Source: Micrococcales bacterium (GTDB lineage Bacteria; Actinomycetota; Actinomycetes; Actinomycetales; Microbacteriaceae). From it: DNA of 34,332 nucleotides. This document shows positions 24,146 to 33,629 of this stretch, one piece after another; position 1 is the first letter of the stretch; each line of letters begins with the position of its first letter. Below the pieces are notes generated by a model, which worked only from the letters and a program-made list of their open reading frames with translations, did no database searches and had not been told where the DNA came from. A program made the position numbers and the translations under genes. The stretch spans positions 1 through 34,332 of the forward strand of contig JAHEDU010000013.1 in assembly GCA_024641015.1 (NCBI GenBank), given 5' to 3'.

Positions 24146-25095
24146 CCGCCATGGAGCGATTGGATGTGCTGAGTGTCGGTCGCGTGAGCGTCGACCTGTA
24201 TGTCGTCGAGCCCAACGCGGGATTCGACGACGAGCAATCCTTTCGCAAGTCGGTTGGAGGAAGCCCGACGAATGTGGCGGTGGCCGCCGCGCAGTTGGGA
24301 CACCGGGTCGCTCTCGCAACGAAAGTCGGGGACGACGCGTTCGGCGAGTACGTTCGCGAGCGCTTGGAGGGCTGGGGTGTACTGACCGAGTTCGTGTCGA
24401 CACAACCCGCGGGGCAAACCCCGTTGGCGCTGGCCGCGCTGACCCCGCCCGAATCGCCCACAGTCATCTTTTATCGAGGTTCGGCCGCACCAGACACCAC
24501 GCTGACACAAGCGGACGTGCCGGCGGATGTCGTGCGCGACGCACGGGTGTTGTGGATCAGCCAGGGCTCGCTTGCGCAAGGATCGACCGCACAGACCTGC
24601 CTGGAATGGATGGGGATGCGCTCGCGCGAGCACCACACGATTCTCGATCTGGACTATCGACCGTCGCTCTGGCCCAACGAGGACACAGCTCGTGCGATGG
24701 CGGAAACCGCCATCGCACGAGCGACGATTGTTGTCGGAAACCGCGAAGAGTGCGGGATTGCAGTCGGAACGGACGACCCCGACGCCGCAGCGGACCGCCT
24801 GCTCGACGCGGGAGTGCGACTGGCCATCGTCAAGCTGGGCGCCGACGGTGTTTTGCTCGCAACGGCGTCCGAGCGCGTGCGAATTCCCGCACTCCCCATC
24901 ACGGTCGTCTGCGGACTCGGCGCGGGCGATGCGTTCGGCGGAGCACTGTGCCACGGACTGCTTAACGGCTGGGACCTCGACCGAATTGGAACGACCGCGA
25001 ACGCGGCGGGCGCACTCGTGTCGACGCAACTGACCTGCGCGGACGCGATGCCGACCGTCGCGGAACTCAACGAGATGATGGAGCGCGTCGCATGA
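24142..25095 (+). CDS. iolC: 5-dehydro-2-deoxygluconokinase
   Basis: A PfkB/ribokinase-family sugar kinase of 317 residues. IolC phosphorylates 2-deoxy-5-keto-gluconate at the 6-position with ATP. VLSVGRVSVDLYV, the substrate loop FRKSVGGSPTNVAVAAAQLG (about 34-53) and VCGLGAGDAFGGALCHGL (about 256-273, catalytic Asp263) are clear. Assignment to IolC rather than another PfkB kinase rests on its place in the iol operon. The start overlaps the iolE stop and the end overlaps the next gene, both as ATGA, so translation is coupled. Confidence 0.9.
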   Translation: MTAMERLDVLSVGRVSVDLYVVEPNAGFDDEQSFRKSVGGSPTNVAVAAAQLGHRVALATKVGDDAFGEYVRERLEGWGVLTEFVSTQPAGQTPLALAALTPPESPTVIFYRGSAAPDTTLTQADVPADVVRDARVLWISQGSLAQGSTAQTCLEWMGMRSREHHTILDLDYRPSLWPNEDTARAMAETAIARATIVVGNREECGIAVGTDDPDAAADRLLDAGVRLAIVKLGADGVLLATASERVRIPALPITVVCGLGAGDAFGGALCHGLLNGWDLDRIGTTANAAGALVSTQLTCADAMPTVAELNEMMERVA

Positions 25096-26009
25096 CCCTT
25101 GACCGTGAAAAGTACCGCGCACTGATGGATGCGCGAATCTTCGAGCCCGAAACCTTTGGTGCAGCGCTCGCGTCACGACGCCGCCGAACGGTCGCCGGAA
25201 AGGACGGGAAACTCCTCATCATCGCCGCCGACCACACCGCGCGCGGCAAGATTTCGTTGGGGAACGACCCGCTCGCGATGTCCGACCGCTTCACTCTTCT
25301 GGAACGACTCGTTCGATGCCTGGCGATGCCCGAAGTGGATGGCGTTCTCGCCAGCGCCGACATCCTCGAAGAACTCGCGTGGTTGGGCGCTCTCGGCGGG
25401 AAACTTGCCCTCGGGACCATCAACCGCGGAGGGATCATCGGCGCGTCGTGGGAACTGGACGACCGAGTCACCGCATACGACGTCGAGCACGTCGTATCGG
25501 CGGGACTCGACGGCGGAAAGACACTGATTCGCATCGACCACACCGACCCGGGCGTCGCTCGAACCATCGAGACGGTAGCGCGCATCTCCACCGAACTGGC
25601 CGACCACAAGATCATGTCGCTGATTGAGCCCCTGCCGTATGTCACGCGTCCCGACGGTGCGCACGTTCTCGACACCTCGGACGACGCGCTCGTCAAGGTG
25701 GTCGCGATTGCTTCAGGTCTGGGGGCATCCTCCGCCTACACCTGGCTCAAGGTTCCCGCCAGCCACCGAATGTCGGACGTCGCGGGTGCGACCTCGCTGC
25801 CGATTCTCATGCTCGGCGGTGAACCCGGAGACGAGCCAGACGAACTGTTCGATTTGTGGGCGAAGTCGATGGAGGAACCCAATGTGCGAGGACTCGTGGC
25901 GGGGCGAACGTTGCTGTACCCCACACACGGTGAACCGGAAGACGCAGTGATTCGCGCCTCGGCCGTGATTCGCCCCGGAAGTGCGGCCCCGACGGAAGGC
26001 GAACGATGA
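25092..26009 (+). CDS. Cgl0158-type (beta/alpha)8-barrel aldolase, probable IolJ equivalent
   Basis: A 305-residue TIM-barrel protein resembling the Cgl0158 family encoded in actinobacterial inositol clusters (class I aldolase or DeoC/LacD-like fold). KLLIIAADHTARGKISLG near residue 40, VDGVLASADILEELAWLG, TLIRIDHTDPG, SAYTWLKVPAS (possible Schiff-base Lys) and LPILMLGGEPGDEPDELFDLW are visible. No classical class II IolJ occurs in the cluster. By elimination this is the likely enzyme splitting 2-deoxy-5-keto-gluconate 6-phosphate into DHAP and malonate semialdehyde. That role is inferred, not shown by motifs. Both ends overlap neighbours by ATGA. Confidence 0.75.
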   Translation: MTLDREKYRALMDARIFEPETFGAALASRRRRTVAGKDGKLLIIAADHTARGKISLGNDPLAMSDRFTLLERLVRCLAMPEVDGVLASADILEELAWLGALGGKLALGTINRGGIIGASWELDDRVTAYDVEHVVSAGLDGGKTLIRIDHTDPGVARTIETVARISTELADHKIMSLIEPLPYVTRPDGAHVLDTSDDALVKVVAIASGLGASSAYTWLKVPASHRMSDVAGATSLPILMLGGEPGDEPDELFDLWAKSMEEPNVRGLVAGRTLLYPTHGEPEDAVIRASAVIRPGSAAPTEGER

Positions 26010-26896
26010 CCTGGTTCTACCCTGCGGGAACGCTGGCGACGGTGACTGCCGACGTCCACGTCACCCCCGAGAACGCCGGCTGGGAGTACAGCGGGATGCA
26101 GGTGTTCACGCTCGTCGCTGGGCGGCCCGTCCACGTCACGCTCGACGGCGAAGAGGGTGTCATCGTGCCACTGTCGGCCCAGAACATCACGGTCACCATC
26201 GACGAGGAACGCTTCACCCTCGCAGGTCGCCTCGGAGTTTTCGATTCCGTGTCGGACTGGATTTACGCACCGGTCGGGTCGACGGTCACGCTCGAAGCAG
26301 CATCGGGTGAAATCGCGATCTGCACCGCGAAGGCGACCGAGTCACATCCGGTTGTCCACGTTCGCGCCGAGGACGTTCCCGTCGAGGTTCGCGGATCAGG
26401 TCAAGCGACCCGCCAGGTGACGAACATCGCGACGCCGGGTTCGTTCACGGGGGCCCACAAGATCAACGTGTGTGAGGTCATCACGCCGGGCGGCAACTGG
26501 TCATCGTGGCCACCGCATCGCCACGACGGGATTGGTGACTGTGTCACCAACAACGAGGAAATCTATTACTTCCGAATCGGACACACCGACAAACCGCACG
26601 GCGATCCGACGGGAACCGGCCTGTTCCGTCTGTACACCGTTGACGGTTCTGTCGACGAAACGTTGACGATCAGAGACGGGGACGTCTACGTCGTGCCCGA
26701 GGGGTACCACGGTCCGTCCGTCGCCCCGCCGGAATACCCGATGTACTTCCTCAACGTCCTCGCCGGACCGTCCGACGACCGAACGATGGCTTTCTGTGAC
26801 GACCCCGACCACCACTGGATTCGTGACTCGTGGAACAGCCAAACCCAAGACCCCCGCTTGCCGTGGACGACGGCACACGGTCGAAACAGAAAGTAG
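26006..26896 (+). CDS. iolB: 5-deoxy-glucuronate isomerase
   Basis: IolB isomerises 5-deoxy-glucuronic acid to 2-deoxy-5-keto-gluconic acid. The 296-residue bicupin matches the family from end to end: GWEYSGMQVFTL, HKINVCEVITPGGNWSSWPPHRHD (about 151-174, with metal-binding histidines), NNEEIYYFRI, and DGDVYVVPEGYHGPSVAPPEYPMYFLNVLAG near the end. It overlaps the aldolase gene by ATGA; the next gene starts five bases after its stop. Confidence 0.95.
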   Translation: MTWFYPAGTLATVTADVHVTPENAGWEYSGMQVFTLVAGRPVHVTLDGEEGVIVPLSAQNITVTIDEERFTLAGRLGVFDSVSDWIYAPVGSTVTLEAASGEIAICTAKATESHPVVHVRAEDVPVEVRGSGQATRQVTNIATPGSFTGAHKINVCEVITPGGNWSSWPPHRHDGIGDCVTNNEEIYYFRIGHTDKPHGDPTGTGLFRLYTVDGSVDETLTIRDGDVYVVPEGYHGPSVAPPEYPMYFLNVLAGPSDDRTMAFCDDPDHHWIRDSWNSQTQDPRLPWTTAHGRNRK

Positions 26897-26901
26897 AAGA
26901 A

Positions 26902-28086
26902 ATGAACCGTCGAATTGGTGTCGCCGTACTCGGACTCGGCTGGATGGGGCAATCGCACGCGCGATCGATGCTGCGCATCCCATCACTCTTCCCGAAACGC
27001 TCATTTGACCCCGTGCTGGTCGTCTGCGCCGACACCGAGGAGGAACGCCGCGAACGCGCGGTGCGCGACTTCGGTTTTGAGCGCGCGGTCGCCGACTGGC
27101 GCGAGGCGATCGACTCGGACGACGTCGATGTCGTCTGGGTGACCGCACCCAACATGTTGCACATCCCGATGATCGAAGCGGCCTGCGCAGCGGGCAAAGC
27201 GGTGTTCAGCGAAAAGCCGATCGGCGGGAAGCCGGAACAGACCGTCGCCGCGTATCAGGCCGCCACCGCGGCCGGCGTGCGAAGCGCTGTCGGATACAAC
27301 TATCTGTGGGCTCCTCTCGTGCTTCACGCACGTAACCTCATCGCCTCTGGTGCGCTGGGCGACATCACGCACTATCGAGGACGATTTGTGTCGATGTACG
27401 GAAGTGACGAACTCGGCCTGTTGACGTGGCGATTCATCCTCGACCAAGCCGGATACGGAGTCACCAGCGACATCCTCAGCCACTCCGTTTCGTTGGCGCA
27501 ATTCCTCGTCGGAGACATCACCGAGGTCGTCGGAATGCGAAACACGACAATCCCGCAGCGACCACTCCCGACGGGTGCGGCGAGCCACTACGGTCGCGGA
27601 CGACCCGAAGACCCCAAGGGTGACGTGGAAAACGAGGACTTCGCGTCGATGCTGTGCACCTTCGAAAACGGGGCGACAGGCACGTTCGAGGTCAGTCGCA
27701 CCATGGTCGGCCCCGAAAGCCAGAACGCCTTCGAGGTGTACGGCACGAAGGGTGCACTCGCGTGGAACCTGGAAAAGATGAACGAGCTGCAGTATTACAA
27801 GCTGACCGATGACCCCAGTTCGGGATACACCACCATCTTCGGCGGAGAGCGGTTCCCGTTCCACGGCGTCTTCTCCCCCGGTCAAGCGAACCCGATTGGT
27901 CTGGAAGACCTCGTGGCGATCGAGGACTACTCGTTCCTCGAAGCAGTCGCGACCGATGCGCCGTTCTCGCCGAGTTTCCGCGAAGCTGTCGACGTCGTGA
28001 ACGTGCAACAGGCACTCATCGAATCGTGGGACTCGCGGACGTGGGAAAACGTCGTCGACCTGGCCGGAGGATCCGATGGCAAGTAA
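26902..28086 (+). CDS. Second Gfo/Idh/MocA-family oxidoreductase of the inositol operon
   Basis: A 394-residue NAD(P)-dependent dehydrogenase. RIGVAVLGLGWMGQSHARSML is the Rossmann loop, VFSEKPIGGKPEQTVAAY holds the active-site Lys and YGVTSDILSHSVSLAQFLVGDI the Asp/His pair. It is longer than iolG and differs throughout. It may act on another inositol stereoisomer (scyllo or D-chiro) or on a related polyol; sequence alone does not decide. The ORF track starts at 26830, overlapping iolB out of frame. ATG 26902 behind AGAAGA gives a normal N-terminus. It overlaps iolD by 11 bases. Confidence 0.88.
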   Translation: MNRRIGVAVLGLGWMGQSHARSMLRIPSLFPKRSFDPVLVVCADTEEERRERAVRDFGFERAVADWREAIDSDDVDVVWVTAPNMLHIPMIEAACAAGKAVFSEKPIGGKPEQTVAAYQAATAAGVRSAVGYNYLWAPLVLHARNLIASGALGDITHYRGRFVSMYGSDELGLLTWRFILDQAGYGVTSDILSHSVSLAQFLVGDITEVVGMRNTTIPQRPLPTGAASHYGRGRPEDPKGDVENEDFASMLCTFENGATGTFEVSRTMVGPESQNAFEVYGTKGALAWNLEKMNELQYYKLTDDPSSGYTTIFGGERFPFHGVFSPGQANPIGLEDLVAIEDYSFLEAVATDAPFSPSFREAVDVVNVQQALIESWDSRTWENVVDLAGGSDGK

Positions 28087-29926
28087 GACCGTGCGATTGA
28101 CGACCGCGGAAGCGATCGTCCGGTTCCTCATCGCGCAGCGCACAATCGTCGACGGGACTGAGGTTCCCCTGTTCCCCGGCGTGTACGGCATTTTCGGTCA
28201 CGGAAACGTCACGAGCCTCGGACATTCGTTGGAGATGCACCGCGACGAAATCCCCGTCTGGCGCGGACAAAACGAACAGGGCATGGGACTTGCGGCTACC
28301 GCGTTCGCCAAGGCAATGCGCCGCCAACAAATCATGGTGTGCACGTCCTCCATCGGACCCGGTGCAACAAACATGGTCACGGCCGCCGGTGTGGCGATGT
28401 CGAACCGGCTTCCCGTCCTCTTCATCGCGGGCGATTCGTTCGTGTCACGACTTCCCGACCCCGTGCTGCAGCAGGTCGAGCATTTCGGGATGCCGTCGAT
28501 AACGGTCAACGACTCCTTCCAGCCGGTCACGCGATTCTGGGACCGAATCACGCACCCGGCTCAGGTGTTGAGCTCCTTGCCGCAGGCGGTTTCCACGATG
28601 CTCGACCCGGGTGATTGCGGTCCAGCGTTCATCGGGCTTCCGCAAGATGTCGCCGCGGACGCGTACGACTATCCCGAGGCTTTTTTTGCGGTGACGGTTC
28701 ACGAACGCGCTCGACCTCGTCCCGACCGTGGTCAGCTCGCTCGGGCGGTCGAAGTGTTGCGCTCTGCGAAGCGTCCCGTGATCATCGCCGGCGGTGGCGT
28801 CCACTACTCGCTCGCCGAAACAGAGCTTGCCGACTTCGCCGAGAAGCACGGGATTCCGGTTGTCGAAACGGTTGCGGGCAAGTCATCGCTTCTCGCCAGC
28901 CACCCTCGATATGCCGGTGCGATTGGTGTCACCGGAGCTGACGCCGCAAACCAAGTGGTGAGCGCAGCGGATGTTGTTCTCGCCGTTGGCTCTCGACTCG
29001 AAGACTTTACGACAGGTTCGTGGACTCTCTTCGCGGACGACACGCGCATCATCGGAGTCAACGCAACCCGATTCGACGCGAACAAGCACCGCTCATTCCC
29101 GGTCGTGGCAGATGCACGCGAAGCGCTCATCGAAATGAGCGCCGCCCTTGGGGAATGGACCACCGGCGACGAGTGGACTGAACAGACTGGCGTATGGCGA
29201 GGCGAACTTTCCGAGTTCGTTGCCAGCCGCACCACCGACGACGGTGTGTGGCCACCAAGCTATGGACAACTTGTCGGATTGGTCCACGAATCCGCCACGG
29301 CAGAAGACTACGTGCTCACGGCGGCGGGTGGATTGCCGGGCGAACTCAACATCAACTGGATGGCCAAAGGCATCGCAACATTTGACTGCGAATACGGCTA
29401 TTCGTGCATGGGATACGAGACGTCAGGTGCATGGGGTGCTGCGATGGCACGCCGAACGGGTCAGGTCTATTCAATGGTCGGCGATGGCTCGTACATGATG
29501 ATGAACTCCGACGTTTATGCGTCAGTGCTGTCCGGACACAAGATGATCCTGGTGGTATGCGACAACGAGGGCTATGCGGTCATTGAACGACTTCAGCGCA
29601 ATCAAGGTGGCGCGTCGTACAACAACATGCTCGCCGACTCCAATGGAACCGGCACCGATGCGCGCGTGAACTTTGCAGCGCATGCCGCCGCGATGGGCGC
29701 CGTCACCTACGAGGTACACAGTCTCGCTGAGTTCGCCGATGCTCTCGCCTCGGCACGGAAGGACACTCGAACCGCCGTCATCGTGACCAAAGTTCGCGCC
29801 AACGACTTCACCGAAGGCGGCGCGTTCTGGCAGGTGGGCGTTCCGGAAGTTTCGGACCGTCCGGGTGTCGTCGCCGCTCGCACACGGATGGATGAAGGGC
29901 TTCGAGGTCGCCGTCAAGGGATTTAG
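28076..29926 (+). CDS. iolD: 3D-(3,5/4)-trihydroxycyclohexane-1,2-dione hydrolase
   Basis: IolD is a ThDP-dependent enzyme that opens the inositol-derived ring to 5-deoxy-glucuronate. The 616 residues follow the acetohydroxyacid-synthase plan: the ThDP glutamate in VWRGQNEQGMGLAA (about Glu67), a central domain (VIIAGGGVHYSL) and the ThDP-Mg motif MVGDGSYMMMNSDV running to VVCDN. FPGVYGIFGHGNVTSLG and YGYSCMGYETSGAWGAAMA are typical IolD segments. GGAGG lies five bases before the ATG, a strong ribosome-binding site even though the gene overlaps the previous one. It is the last gene of the operon. iolA is not found beside it, and no clear terminator was seen. Confidence 0.95.
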   Translation: MASKTVRLTTAEAIVRFLIAQRTIVDGTEVPLFPGVYGIFGHGNVTSLGHSLEMHRDEIPVWRGQNEQGMGLAATAFAKAMRRQQIMVCTSSIGPGATNMVTAAGVAMSNRLPVLFIAGDSFVSRLPDPVLQQVEHFGMPSITVNDSFQPVTRFWDRITHPAQVLSSLPQAVSTMLDPGDCGPAFIGLPQDVAADAYDYPEAFFAVTVHERARPRPDRGQLARAVEVLRSAKRPVIIAGGGVHYSLAETELADFAEKHGIPVVETVAGKSSLLASHPRYAGAIGVTGADAANQVVSAADVVLAVGSRLEDFTTGSWTLFADDTRIIGVNATRFDANKHRSFPVVADAREALIEMSAALGEWTTGDEWTEQTGVWRGELSEFVASRTTDDGVWPPSYGQLVGLVHESATAEDYVLTAAGGLPGELNINWMAKGIATFDCEYGYSCMGYETSGAWGAAMARRTGQVYSMVGDGSYMMMNSDVYASVLSGHKMILVVCDNEGYAVIERLQRNQGGASYNNMLADSNGTGTDARVNFAAHAAAMGAVTYEVHSLAEFADALASARKDTRTAVIVTKVRANDFTEGGAFWQVGVPEVSDRPGVVAARTRMDEGLRGRRQGI

Positions 29927-29959
29927 CGGGGCAGCTACCGGGTCGACTTGCGACGAACC

Positions 29960-31431
29960 TCAGACGACTCCGTCGCTGAGTCCCGCCAGAACCTGACTTG
30001 CGCGCTCGCGCACCTCATCAAGGTCACTCAGTCGCTTGAGTCCGGCAAACTGCTGCGCCATCCGATGGTTCTTCGCAAACGTGTCCTGGTGTCGATCAAG
30101 AAAATCCCAGTACAGGGTCGTGAACGGGCAGGCGTCCTCGCCCGTGCGCTTCGCGGGGTCGAAACGGCACCCCTTGCAGTACTGACCCATCCGCTTGATG
30201 TACGAGCCACCGGCGGCGTACGGCTTGGTCATGAGGACTCCCCCATCGGCGTGAGTCGCCATGCCGATGATGTTCGGCACCATCACCCAGTCGGCGGCAT
30301 CGATGAACTTCTCGCGCATCCAGTCAAGGAACTCCTGCGGGTTTACGCCCGTCACCAGAGCGAGGTTGGACAACACCATCAGACGCGGGATGTGGTGAAC
30401 CCAGGCACGCTTTTCAACGTCCGAGACGATCGTGCGAACACAGTTCATTTCGGTCTTTGACGAATCGTCGAACAGCGGCAACAGCGGACGAGCCGCGTCG
30501 AGCGCGTTGAGGTCCCGGTATTCCTCGCCCAGGAACCAGTACATTCCGTTGATGTATTCGCGCCACCCGACGACCTGGCGCACGAACGCCTCGACCGATT
30601 CGATCGGGGCATTCCCCGCCCGATAGGCGATCACCACCGCCCGCACACACTCCTCGGGCGACAACAACCCGTTGTTCAGATACGGGCTGAGCAACGAGTG
30701 GTGAAGCGCCCAGTTGTCGGCCGCCATCGCGTCCTCCAGCGGACCAAATCCGGCGAGGTGGTTGGCGACGAACGTTTCCAGTTGCCGAAGCGCTCCCGCC
30801 CGGGTCGTCGCCCACGTGTTCGTGGGGGTGTGACCGAGCTGCGCGGCAACCTCGCGGTCAATGTCGTCGCGATCGTGTTCCAGATACGGCGGCCAGTCGT
30901 ATTCCTTCGGCGGGGGCTGGCGGTTGTCGTGATCGAAGTTCCACCGCCCGCCCTCGGGCTGGTTCCCGTCGACGAGAAGCGCGAGACGGATGCGCTGGGC
31001 GCGATAGAAGTTCTCCATCACGAACGACTTCTGTGACCCGGCCCAGTCGGCGAAAAGCGCCCGCGGGGTGAGAAAGAAGTCGTTCGGCACGAATTCGACG
31101 CCGAAGTCGGCGAGCTGTTGCGTCTGGCGATACGACGAGGGTTCGGCGCAGACGATGGGGACGTCACCGAACTCGTCGCGGGCGACTTTCAGCCCATCAA
31201 TCGTGGTCGGCGCCTGGATGTAGCGCACGGTGAAACCGTCAGCCTCGAGGTCGCGGGCAACGTGACGAGCCGACGACACGAGGAAGAACAGACGTTCAGG
31301 GTGCCAGGGGCGACCGGTGAGCATCCGTGCACTTTCGACAAACACAATCGCGTCCGTCTCGCGTTTGGCGTCCTTCAGAACACCCTTTCTCCGGTCGAGG
31401 TGGTCGAACGGGACGTAAAGAATCCGCTCGA

Positions 31432-31435
<4 letters not shown>
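29960..31435 (-). CDS. Iron-sulfur cryptochrome/photolyase (FeS-BCP, photolyase-related) protein
   Basis: A 491-residue flavoprotein of the prokaryotic (6-4) photolyase/cryptochrome group (PhrB-like, DPRP family), which repairs UV-induced (6-4) lesions or senses light. [17 protein letters not shown] starts the N-terminal domain. [14 protein letters not shown] and [27 protein letters not shown] form the FAD-binding region. The four cluster cysteines are visible: [21 protein letters not shown] and [14 protein letters not shown] 31435 is chosen over the track start (31528), since the extra residues overlap the DUF2256 gene. Its ATG overlaps the DUF2256 stop as ATGA, so they are coupled. It converges on iolD with 33 bases between. 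Confidence 0.92.
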
Positions 31436-31572
<137 letters not shown>

Positions 31573-31578
31573 GACTTC

Positions 31579-31584
31579 AGACTA
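31579..31584 (-). promoter_or_regulatory. Leaderless -10 element of the DUF2256-photolyase operon
   Basis: The minus strand reads TAGTCT, GAAGTC, ATG. It lies just past the terminator of the upstream LAxTG gene, so a promoter is expected here. The first 11 bases are identical to those before ubiA. Confidence 0.55.
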
Positions 31585-31596
31585 TTCCGCGGCAAC

Positions 31597-31626
31597 GGAA
31601 AAGGGCCCGCGCCTCAGCGCGAGCCC
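31597..31626 (-). terminator. Rho-independent terminator of the proximal LAxTG protein gene
   Basis: On the minus strand GGGCTCGCGC pairs with GCGCGGGCCC (ten pairs, one G-T) around the loop TGAG and is followed by TTTTCC. It lies 16 bases after the stop codon. Confidence 0.85.
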
Positions 31627-31641
31627 CATCCGGTGAAATAG

Positions 31642-32562
31642 TTAGGCGCGTCGGCGACGAACCGCGAGGGCAATACCGCCGGCGACGGTGAGTGCGGCGA
31701 GAGCGGCGAGAGGAGCAGCACTGAAACCGGTGGCTGCGAGCTCCTCCTCGGCGGGAGGGTCGAACGAGACCCAGATTGACTCGGTGTTGACCGTGGGGGT
31801 GAGGTCGGAACTGTCCACCCACGCACCTGAGTCACCGAAGTCACCAAGAGCGACCGTCGAAACGTAGTTTCCGAAACCGTTTGCCCAGAGGTTTCCCGCA
31901 GAGTCGAACGACATGGAGAGGACATCCCAGTCCCCGTTGTAATCGAGTTCGACCTTGTTGCCCGATTCGGGATCGAATTCATACAGGGCTCCGTCACCGT
32001 CTTCGACCACGTAGAACTTGTCCGTTACATAGTCATAGGCGAATCCGTAGGGGTACCCGCTGTATTCGCCGTAGAAGTCGGGGGTGCTGACGAGGGTCAG
32101 GTCTCCGGTTTCGAGATCAATCGAATAGCACTCGTCATAGGTTAAAACGTAAGCCGAGCCGTCGGGCCCGATTGCGAGGGAGAGGACGTTGTTCTCGTTC
32201 ACACCGTCGACAGTCAACGCACCGATGACCTCGACGTCACCGGTAACGAGGTTGTTGCGGTTCAAGTAGTCGACCCCGCCGCCGTCCCAGTCGACGTAGT
32301 AGAACCAATCAGTGCCGGGCAACTGAGCGCCCTGAGACGCGCACGAGTCGTCTTCCGACGGCGCACCTTGACCGTCGCCGACGGCAGTGACGGTCGCCGC
32401 GACAGCGTCGACGCTGTACAGCTGGTTGTCATTGACGGAGTTGTCACATTCGACGATGAACAAAACGTCGTCGTTGGGCAGGTCAAGCGATGCAACTGCG
32501 AATGCGGGGATTGAGGTCGCGGAAATCAGGATTCCAGCGGCAAGGGCAAGCGCCTTTTTCAT
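31642..32562 (-). CDS. Secreted propeller-like surface protein with LAxTG sorting signal, copy 1
   Basis: A 306-residue exported protein. It has a signal peptide (MKKALALAAGILISATSIPAFA), a body of repeats of the kind YSIDLETGDLTLV and YEFDPESGNKVEL that suggests a WD40/YncE-like beta-propeller, then a sorting tail: the pentapeptide LAATG, a hydrophobic stretch and the basic end RRRRA. LAxTG is the motif of class E sortases in high-G+C Gram-positives, so the protein is probably linked to the wall. Ligand and role are unknown. ATG 32562 behind AAAGGA is preferred over the track start (32589). It is paralogous to the next gene. TAAACT upstream may be its -10. Confidence 0.85.
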   Translation of the reverse strand: MKKALALAAGILISATSIPAFAVASLDLPNDDVLFIVECDNSVNDNQLYSVDAVAATVTAVGDGQGAPSEDDSCASQGAQLPGTDWFYYVDWDGGGVDYLNRNNLVTGDVEVIGALTVDGVNENNVLSLAIGPDGSAYVLTYDECYSIDLETGDLTLVSTPDFYGEYSGYPYGFAYDYVTDKFYVVEDGDGALYEFDPESGNKVELDYNGDWDVLSMSFDSAGNLWANGFGNYVSTVALGDFGDSGAWVDSSDLTPTVNTESIWVSFDPPAEEELAATGFSAAPLAALAALTVAGGIALAVRRRRA

Positions 32563-32638
32563 GACGATTCCTTTCGAGGTTGTCGACAAAAGTTTAGCGG
32601 ACTCCGAGAATTCGGGCTATCCCCATCCGCCGAAAAAG

Positions 32639-33559
32639 CTATGCGCGTCGACGACGAACCGCGAGGGCGACACCACCGGCGACGGCAAGCGCGCCGAGAG
32701 CGGCAAACGGGACAGCCGAGAAACCTGTGTCCGCAAGTTCGTCGTCCGATTCAGGTTGTGAAATGAAGAAACCAGCTTCGGTTCCGTCCATCTCGTCGCC
32801 AACCTCAAACTGGCTCACTGGATTGCCGAAATTCCCCGATTCATCGAGTTCCACCGTGTAGACCACACCCCAGTTCGTGTGCCACAGAACGCCATTTGCG
32901 TCAAAATCAGCAGCTCCGTTTGTGCCCAACCCGAACGGGTTCGGGGAACGATTGGTCAAGGCACCCGTGTCGAGATTCACTTCGTACACACCACCGACAA
33001 GTCCACCAACGACGTCTACGTCGATGTCGATTGACGCGTACAGGGTGTCAGTGCGGGAATTCCACGACAGAGCCGACACAACGGCCTGCGTTTCATCGTC
33101 GTCGGGAACCATGTCTCCAATCCACGTCGCGATTGCCGTCTCGGGGTCAACTGTGTAGAGCGAAACTCCGTCAAGAGACACGAAAATCGTTCCATCATCG
33201 GCGATGGCCATTCCCAGTGACGCAAAGTCCTGGGGAACCTCGCCAACTACGGGCGCGGATTCGAAGCTTCCCGTTGCGGGATCAACCGTGTAGAGCGTTC
33301 CTTCGCCAGACCCACTCCACGGTGACATCGTGTAAAACTTCCCCGTGATCGGGCTGTAGTCGGCCGCCGCGGTCGTCTGGAGTTCCGGAACGGTATACAA
33401 CAGCGTTTCGCTCTGGTTGGCCAGATCCAATTCCCACACGCCACCGCTCCAGTCAATTGCGTAGAACGGTTCGTTAGTAGGAGTCGCAAATGAAGGCGCC
33501 ATTGGTGCGGCGACGATCAGAGATGCCAAGGCAACAGTAGAAAGGGCACGAATTCCCAT
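32639..33559 (-). CDS. Secreted propeller-like surface protein with LAxTG sorting signal, copy 2
   Basis: A second 306-residue exported protein in tandem with the previous gene. It has a signal peptide (IRALSTVALASLIVAAPMAPSFA), repeats such as LYTVDPATGSFESA, LYTVDPETAIATW and YEVNLDTGALTN that indicate a beta-propeller, and the tail LADTG, hydrophobic segment, RRRRA. Length and architecture equal those of copy 1, but the bodies have diverged much more than the tails, which are close to identical in stretches of DNA. ATG 33559 behind AAAGGAG is preferred over the track start (33583). It is divergent from ubiA. No obvious terminator separates it from copy 1. Confidence 0.85.
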   Translation of the reverse strand: MGIRALSTVALASLIVAAPMAPSFATPTNEPFYAIDWSGGVWELDLANQSETLLYTVPELQTTAAADYSPITGKFYTMSPWSGSGEGTLYTVDPATGSFESAPVVGEVPQDFASLGMAIADDGTIFVSLDGVSLYTVDPETAIATWIGDMVPDDDETQAVVSALSWNSRTDTLYASIDIDVDVVGGLVGGVYEVNLDTGALTNRSPNPFGLGTNGAADFDANGVLWHTNWGVVYTVELDESGNFGNPVSQFEVGDEMDGTEAGFFISQPESDDELADTGFSAVPFAALGALAVAGGVALAVRRRRA

Positions 33560-33617
33560 GACGATAACTCCTTTAGGTTGCAATAAGCCTACCCAAAAGT
33601 CCTTCGACTAACCCGAG

Positions 33618-33623
33618 TAGTCT
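33618..33623 (+). promoter_or_regulatory. Leaderless -10 element of the UbiA-family gene
   Basis: The plus strand reads TAGTCT, GAAGTT, GTG. There is no Shine-Dalgarno sequence, and the spacing supports GTG 33630 as start. Confidence 0.55.
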
Positions 33624-33629
33624 GAAGTT

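Noticed and set aside
24010-25176. 388-residue minus-strand ORF over iolC
   Set aside because: It is antisense to iolC and its neighbours, with no motif or plausible start region.
27001-28191. 396-residue minus-strand ORF over the second Gfo/Idh/MocA gene
   Set aside because: It is the mirror frame of a well-supported dehydrogenase gene; the His/Arg/Asp-rich translation is typical of shadows.
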